Source: Streptomyces sp. NBC_01262
GTDB lineage: Bacteria; Actinomycetota; Actinomycetes; Streptomycetales; Streptomycetaceae
Assembly (NCBI RefSeq): GCF_036226365.1
Contig: NZ_CP108462.1
Span: forward strand, 3,452,501-3,516,500
Reading direction: 5' to 3'
Length of the DNA: 64,000 nt
The notes beneath the pieces were generated by a model, which was given only the letters and a program-made list of their open reading frames with translations, was not told where the DNA came from and did not search any database. Made by a program: the position numbers and the translations under genes. The first letter of the stretch is position 1. Each line of letters begins with the position of its first letter. Positions 61,805-64,000 of this stretch are shown piece by piece.

Positions 61805-64000
61805 TCAGAACAGGCTGAGCAGCTCTTCCTCGGACATCTCCCGCGTCGACTCGTCGCCCGGGAGGGCCAGTTCGAACCAGACCGTCTTGCCCATGTGCGT
61901 GCGGCGCGAGCCCCACGCGGAGCTGAGGAGTGTGACGAGCTGGAGGCCGCGGCCGCCCTCGTCGGTGTCGCGGGCGCGGCGGCGGCGGGGCTGGACGAGG
62001 GCGTCGTCCCAGACCTCGCAGACGAGGGTGCGGTCGCGCAGGAGCCGCAGGCGGATGTCGCCGTGGCCGTGGCGCAGCGCGTTGGTGACGAGTTCGCTGA
62101 CGAGGAGCTCGGTGGTGTCGACGAGCTCGCCGAGGCCCCAGGACAGCAGCCGCTCGCGCGCGAACTCGCGCGCCTTGGAGACGGACTTGGGGTCGGGTTC
62201 GAGGATCCAGTCACCGACGGAGTCCTCGGGCAGGCCTTGGACGCGGGCCATGAGCAGCGCGATGTCGTCCTCGCCGTGGGCGGTGTCGAGGCGGGCGAGT
62301 ATGTGGTCGCAGACGTCTTCCAGGGGGCGCTGGGAGTCGTCCAGGGCCTCGCGGAAGGCCATGAGGCCCTCGTCGAGGGGGTGGTTGCGGGACTCGACCA
62401 GGCCGTCGGTGTAGAGGGCGAGGAGGGCGCCGTCCGGGAGGTCGACGTCGACCTCCTCGAAGGGCTCGCCGCCGACGCCCAGCGGCATGCCGGAGGGGAC
62501 CTCCAGCAGCAGCGCGGGTTCGCCGGGCTCGACGATGGCCGGGGGGAGGTGGCCGGCGTTGGCGATGGTGACGCGGCGGGTGACGGCGTCGTAGACGGCG
62601 TAGACGCACGTGGCGAGGTAGACCTCGGACAGGCCCGCGGCGGCGTCCTTGGCCTTGTTGCCGGTCTTGCCGTGCCGGGGGCCGTCGTCGCCGGGGCCGC
62701 CGAGGCCGCGGGCGACCTCGTCCAGCGCGGTGAGGACGTCGGCCGGTTCGAGGTCGAGCAGGGCCAGGGTGCGTACCGCCGTGCGCAGTTCGCCCATCGC
62801 GACGGCGGCGCGAAGGCCCCGTCCCATGACGTCGCCGACGACGAGGGCGGTGCGGTGCCCGGGCAGTTCGATCACGTCGAACCAGTCGCCGCCGACCTCG
62901 GTCTCCATGTTGCCGGGGAGGTAGCGGCAGGCGATGTCGAGCCCGGCCGCCTCGGGGTTGCCCGGGGGCAGGAGGCTGCGTTGCAGTATCAGCGCGCGCT
63001 CGTGCTCGCGGCGGTAGAGGCGGGCGTTGTCGATACAGACGGAGGCCCGTGAGGCGAGCTCCTCGGCGAGCATGCGGTCGCGCTCGTTGAAGGGCTCGCT
63101 GCCCTTGGCCCGGGAGAACTGCACGAGCCCCAGCACCGTGTCGCGGGCGACCATCGGCACCGCCAGCGTGGACTGTACGAAGCCGGCGCCGGAGCCCTCG
63201 TCGGACTCGGGGACCAGGGTCTGGGTCTGGGCGGTACGCAGGGCGCTGGCGTAGGAGGAGGAGAAGGGGTAGCGGTGCACGGCGCCGACGGAGACCGGCT
63301 CGGGGCCGACCGGGGCGTCGGAGACGGCGCTGGCGAAGGCGACCCGGCGTATCTCGCCGCTGCCGTCGGCCGTGCCGACGGGGCCCTCCTCGCCGGACAG
63401 CAGCGACTGGTACAGGTCCACCGAGGCCAGGTCGCAGAAGCTCGGCACGGCGACGTCCAGCAGCTCGCGCGCGGTCGTCTCCAGGTCCAGGGAGCTGCCG
63501 ATCCGCCGTCCCGCCTCGTTGAGCAGCGCGAGGTTGCGCCGGTTGTGCGCCGCCTCGCGCTCCGCGCGCTGACGGCCCGTCACATCCTGGGCCATGCCGG
63601 CGACGCCGATCGGCCGGCCGCTGCCGCCGTGCAGCCGGTACAGCGACACCGACCAGCGCCGGCGGCTGCCCTTGCCGCCGGGCTCATCGCTGTGGGCCAG
63701 GCCGACCAGCGTCATGTTCAGCACCGGCTCGCCGCTCTCCAGCACCTGGCGCAGCGCGGCGGTGAGGCGGTCGCCCTCGACCCGGGACAGGAAGTCGTAG
63801 GGGGTGCGGCCCTTGTACTCCTTGGCGGGCTTGCCGAAGGTGTTGGCGAACTGCTCGTTGACGCGCAGCAGCTTCAGGTCCGTGTCGAAGATGATGAAGC
63901 CCATCGGCGACTGCCCGAACACCGCCTGCGAGGACGCCAGATCGGTCTCGATGGACCGCAGTACGCGTACGTCCACCGCGATGCAGACCGCGCCGCGCCC
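61805..64000 (-). CDS. PAS-GAF-PP2C (SpoIIE/RsbU-like) phosphatase with anti-sigma kinase domain, 5' end outside window
   Basis: At least 731 residues; the frame is open to the window edge, so the start lies beyond. Order: PAS (SSQAVFGQSPMGFIIFDTD...), linker helix, GAF (LLNEAGRRIGSSLDLETTARELLDVAV...), PP2C phosphatase of the SpoIIE/RsbU type (metal residues in VGGDWFDVI and VVGDVMGRGL) and a C-terminal HATPase_c/RsbW-like domain (LLVSELVTNALRHGHGDIRLRLL). Such proteins dephosphorylate anti-anti-sigma factors in response to signals sensed by PAS/GAF. It converges on sdhB. Confidence 0.92.
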   Translation of the reverse strand, partial: GRGAVCIAVDVRVLRSIETDLASSQAVFGQSPMGFIIFDTDLKLLRVNEQFANTFGKPAKEYKGRTPYDFLSRVEGDRLTAALRQVLESGEPVLNMTLVGLAHSDEPGGKGSRRRWSVSLYRLHGGSGRPIGVAGMAQDVTGRQRAEREAAHNRRNLALLNEAGRRIGSSLDLETTARELLDVAVPSFCDLASVDLYQSLLSGEEGPVGTADGSGEIRRVAFASAVSDAPVGPEPVSVGAVHRYPFSSSYASALRTAQTQTLVPESDEGSGAGFVQSTLAVPMVARDTVLGLVQFSRAKGSEPFNERDRMLAEELASRASVCIDNARLYRREHERALILQRSLLPPGNPEAAGLDIACRYLPGNMETEVGGDWFDVIELPGHRTALVVGDVMGRGLRAAVAMGELRTAVRTLALLDLEPADVLTALDEVARGLGGPGDDGPRHGKTGNKAKDAAAGLSEVYLATCVYAVYDAVTRRVTIANAGHLPPAIVEPGEPALLLEVPSGMPLGVGGEPFEEVDVDLPDGALLALYTDGLVESRNHPLDEGLMAFREALDDSQRPLEDVCDHILARLDTAHGEDDIALLMARVQGLPEDSVGDWILEPDPKSVSKAREFARERLLSWGLGELVDTTELLVSELVTNALRHGHGDIRLRLLRDRTLVCEVWDDALVQPRRRRARDTDEGGRGLQLVTLLSSAWGSRRTHMGKTVWFELALPGDESTREMSEEELLSLF

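Overview
This window is Streptomyces chromosome, or a very close relative. It has very high GC with third-position bias, GGAGG-type ribosome sites, many GTG/TTG starts and 1-4 nt stop/start overlaps. Gene content also fits: mycothiol deacetylase MshB, DUF3117, TypA next to oligopeptide ABC operons, and SpoIIE-type PP2C regulators. From memory, the order matches S. coelicolor around SCO5104-SCO5150, read in reverse.

Left part, 1-14.4 kb: a conserved actinobacterial core block. Order: mrp (cut by the window edge), hypothetical, tatB, htrA-like protease, zinc-finger anti-sigma, SigE-type ECF sigma, divergent O-methyltransferase with an apparent ATT start, DUF3117, enoyl-CoA hydratase, tag, DivIVA-like protein, folP2-type protein, LOG-family hydrolase, dapE, a lysozyme-like membrane protein, a secreted protein, a dapC-type aminotransferase and a 7Fe ferredoxin. 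The order largely mirrors M. tuberculosis Rv1177-Rv1229c. It joins envelope stress (sigma, anti-sigma, HtrA, TatB) with lysine/DAP synthesis and housekeeping genes.

Middle, 14.4-27.4 kb: a GNAT acetyltransferase, a SirB1-like protein, an ABC exporter/two-component operon with a palindrome upstream, a proline-rich VanW/YoaR-type membrane protein, mshB with two small membrane proteins, an S9 peptidase and a polytopic membrane protein.

Peptide-uptake region, 27.5-49.3 kb: three complete oligopeptide ABC operons. Operon A (27.7-33.4 kb) and operon C (43.6-49.3 kb), both on the minus strand, share one layout (SBP, permease, permease, ATPase, ATPase) and have closely related ATPases. Operon B (35.8-41.6 kb, plus strand) is different: permease, permease, double ATPase, SBP. 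It lies between them, next to a truncated MFS gene and an AT-richer junction. A sigma/anti-sigma-like pair, a proline iminopeptidase, a VOC protein and a YunG-like protein lie between the operons. In S. coelicolor the bldK morphogen importer sits in this neighbourhood.

Right part, 49.3-64 kb: a decayed amidohydrolase, a secreted beta-rich protein, typA, a lipoprotein, a degenerate M50-like membrane protein that overlaps an orphan peptide-binding lipoprotein tail to tail, a small coiled-coil protein, the succinate dehydrogenase operon (membrane anchor, SdhA, SdhB), and a PAS-GAF-PP2C-HATPase regulator that runs off the right edge. No tRNA, rRNA, CRISPR array, insertion sequence or prophage was recognised.
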